Source: Candidatus Babelota bacterium (lineage in GTDB: Bacteria; JAGOBX01). From it: 5,308 bases of DNA. The position numbers and the translations under genes were made by a program. How positions within the stretch are numbered: position 1 is the first letter of the stretch; each line of letters opens with the position of its first letter. A model generated the notes under the pieces. The model was given only the letters and a program-made list of their open reading frames with translations, ran no database searches and was not told the DNA's origin. The stretch is taken from positions 1 through 5,308 of the forward strand of contig JAGOBX010000284.1 in the NCBI GenBank assembly GCA_017999075.1, given 5' to 3'. Shown here one piece after another: positions 4,133 through 5,308 of this stretch.

Positions 4133-5308
4133 TTATCCTACTAATGCTAGATTATTTTCTTCCGGCTCAAACTCCTCGAACTTCAATTTTTTTATAGCTT
4201 CATACAAAGTACCAATATCCCTTTTCAAATAATTCTTAATTGAACCTTCCGGCAATTTACCGAGTAAAAAATTTATATGAGTTTCAATTACATTTGCTTT
4301 CGATAACTCTGTGGCGAATGTATGTCTGAAATGATACGGTGTATAATCTGGACAGATTTTTTTGAATAAGCGACACATACGATAAATCATATTTGAACGA
4401 GAATAGGGATACTCAATGACATAATCTTTTCCGCCCGGTTTTAACATTTCAATTAACGCCGGATGAAGCGGTATAATTGTTCGTCCTCTTGTCGCTTTGT
4501 CTTTATTCTTCGACTCACGCAAGCTAATACATTTTATACCGTTTATAATCGTTATATCGCTGTATTTTAGATTTATAATATCACTCGACCGGAGTCCTGT
4601 TAAATATGCAAACTTGCAATAAATGTACAAATGCCAATTAACTTGCTTCATCTTATAAAATAATTCCGGCAACAACTCAGATTCAATATTTTCGCGCTCT
4701 TTTTCTGGTTTATTACTGGGAAGTTTTACACTTTCAGCGGGGTTCTTCATAATATAATCAATACTGATTGCGGTTTTTAAAACTAAACGCAAAATCAAGC
4801 AATATTTTCGGATTGTTGATGAAGCATAACCTTGATTTTTCATATCAACTTTGAAATGTTCAATATCATTTGCTGTAATATCCTTGATTCGTTTATCATA
4901 AAAATAATCAACGACTTTTTCTAACTGCCAGCCATCTTTCGGATTTTTACTTAGGTAAAGTTCTTTGAAATGTTTTTCACAGAAATTTTTAATAGTGGGA
5001 TTTGGCGTAATTGCAGTTTCTATTGCTTCCCCCTTTTTAAGTTTATATTTTATTTCAATCATATACTCATAAATTTTTTCCAATATATTTAATGGTATAT
5101 CGTATGAAACACCGGCTTTGCTTTTTAGCAACAATGATTCACTGCCTTCTATATTTTTTGGTAAATAAAAAGTCTTACGGAGCAATTTAGGATTTTTTTC
5201 AATTTTCATTACTAAACTAACTCTGATAATATTTCTGCTGTCTTTTCCTGTATATAACTCGATTTTACATTCTTTTCCCGTTTCTTCTTTTATCCGAAGA
5301 TGGAAGTT
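4133..5308 (-). CDS. Tyrosine recombinase/integrase (Int2), 5' end beyond the window
   Basis: A paralogue of Int1: hand alignment of the catalytic domains gives roughly 60% identity. The Met codon at 5209 would give 358 residues, but the frame has no stop from there to the edge. The 33 extra codons end in NIIRVSLV, aligning gap-free with Int1's VKRVEV-type strand (Int1 14-21) before the shared RKTFY-PKN, so 5209 is an internal Met and the real start lies further right. Numbered from that Met, the catalytic landmarks are R207 (LTGLRSSD), a Lys in SKNKDKATR, R295 (YHFRHTFAT) and nucleophile Y327 (KNYLK), with Y292 and K318 (LLGKLPEGS) in the usual His positions. The TAA stop (4135-4133) is followed by a strong terminator. 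A stretch at 5084-5101 is identical over 18 bp to 3024-3041 of int1, within the YDIPLNI coding segment. Confidence 0.93.
   Translation of the reverse strand, partial: NFHLRIKEETGKECKIELYTGKDSRNIIRVSLVMKIEKNPKLLRKTFYLPKNIEGSESLLLKSKAGVSYDIPLNILEKIYEYMIEIKYKLKKGEAIETAITPNPTIKNFCEKHFKELYLSKNPKDGWQLEKVVDYFYDKRIKDITANDIEHFKVDMKNQGYASSTIRKYCLILRLVLKTAISIDYIMKNPAESVKLPSNKPEKERENIESELLPELFYKMKQVNWHLYIYCKFAYLTGLRSSDIINLKYSDITIINGIKCISLRESKNKDKATRGRTIIPLHPALIEMLKPGGKDYVIEYPYSRSNMIYRMCRLFKKICPDYTPYHFRHTFATELSKANVIETHINFLLGKLPEGSIKNYLKRDIGTLYEAIKKLKFEEFEPEENNLALVG

Larger units (their letters stand above)
4048..5308. mobile_element. Left end of a second integrative element (int2), partial
   Basis: The att-like repeat, the terminator and a recombinase gene reading towards the repeat mirror the order tRNA-int1. 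The remainder, including cargo and the far attachment site, lies beyond the right edge. Short blocks next to the repeat (GAAAAATATT 4059-4068, AGACCAG 4073-4079, TTAGGGA 4080-4086) have counterparts in the same order beside int1, which supports related element ends. Confidence 0.4.

Noticed and set aside
4038-4232. Plus-strand frame of 64 codons after the pRiA4b ORF-3-like gene
   Set aside because: It runs over the att-like repeat, the int2 terminator and the antisense of the int2 3' end, and has no ribosome site at a sensible distance.
3024-5101. The 18-bp identity between 3024-3041 and 5084-5101 as a separate repeat element
   Set aside because: It falls at the same aligned codons (YDIPLNI) of the two paralogous integrases, so gene homology explains it.
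1-5308. CRISPR array
   Set aside because: No series of regularly spaced repeats was seen; the only repeats are short pairs.

Overview
The window is AT-rich bacterial DNA. It shows consensus-type sigma70 promoters and one tRNA gene with no encoded CCA end. Taxonomy cannot be fixed from the sequence. The composition, the polyprenyl-phosphate phosphoribosyltransferase gene and the codon use fit an AT-rich bacterium of a less-studied phylum (for example Elusimicrobiota or Deferribacterota), but this is a guess.

Positions 1-1644 look like resident chromosome. The 3' part of a UbiA-family decaprenyl-phosphate phosphoribosyltransferase gene runs in from the left edge. It is followed on the same strand by a complete gene for a flippase-like membrane protein (lysylphosphatidylglycerol synthase transmembrane family). 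Both are membrane proteins likely to handle lipid-linked intermediates of the cell envelope. Positions 1645-1883 hold no gene. They carry a long imperfect inverted repeat (1707-1739) and a textbook promoter (TTGACA, 17 bp, TATAAT) for a tRNA-Lys(CTT) gene at 1884-1956.

Positions 1957-5308 look like mobile DNA built at that tRNA. A tyrosine recombinase gene (int1, 2070-3209, minus strand) has its 3' end facing the tRNA. It is divergent from a complete gene of the pRiA4b ORF-3/IS1096 TnpR-like family (3449-4045, plus strand). Two bases after that gene's stop codon an 11-bp near copy (10 of 11) of the tRNA 3' end occurs at 4048-4058. It is followed by an intrinsic terminator and then a second, paralogous recombinase gene (int2, 4133 to beyond the right edge, minus strand), again with its 3' end facing the att-like copy. 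The simplest reading is two related tRNA-targeted integrative elements in tandem. The first would be only about 2.1 kb, with one integrase and one cargo gene; the second runs out of the window.

Three points stand out. Int2 does not start at the Met codon at 5209: the reading frame stays open to the window edge and the extra residues align without gaps to the N-terminus of Int1. Both recombinases have Tyr and Lys where the family usually has His (HxxR) and His/Trp. The cargo gene and int1 share a 239-bp divergent control region with a perfect 9-bp inverted repeat. No CRISPR array, rRNA or riboswitch was seen.
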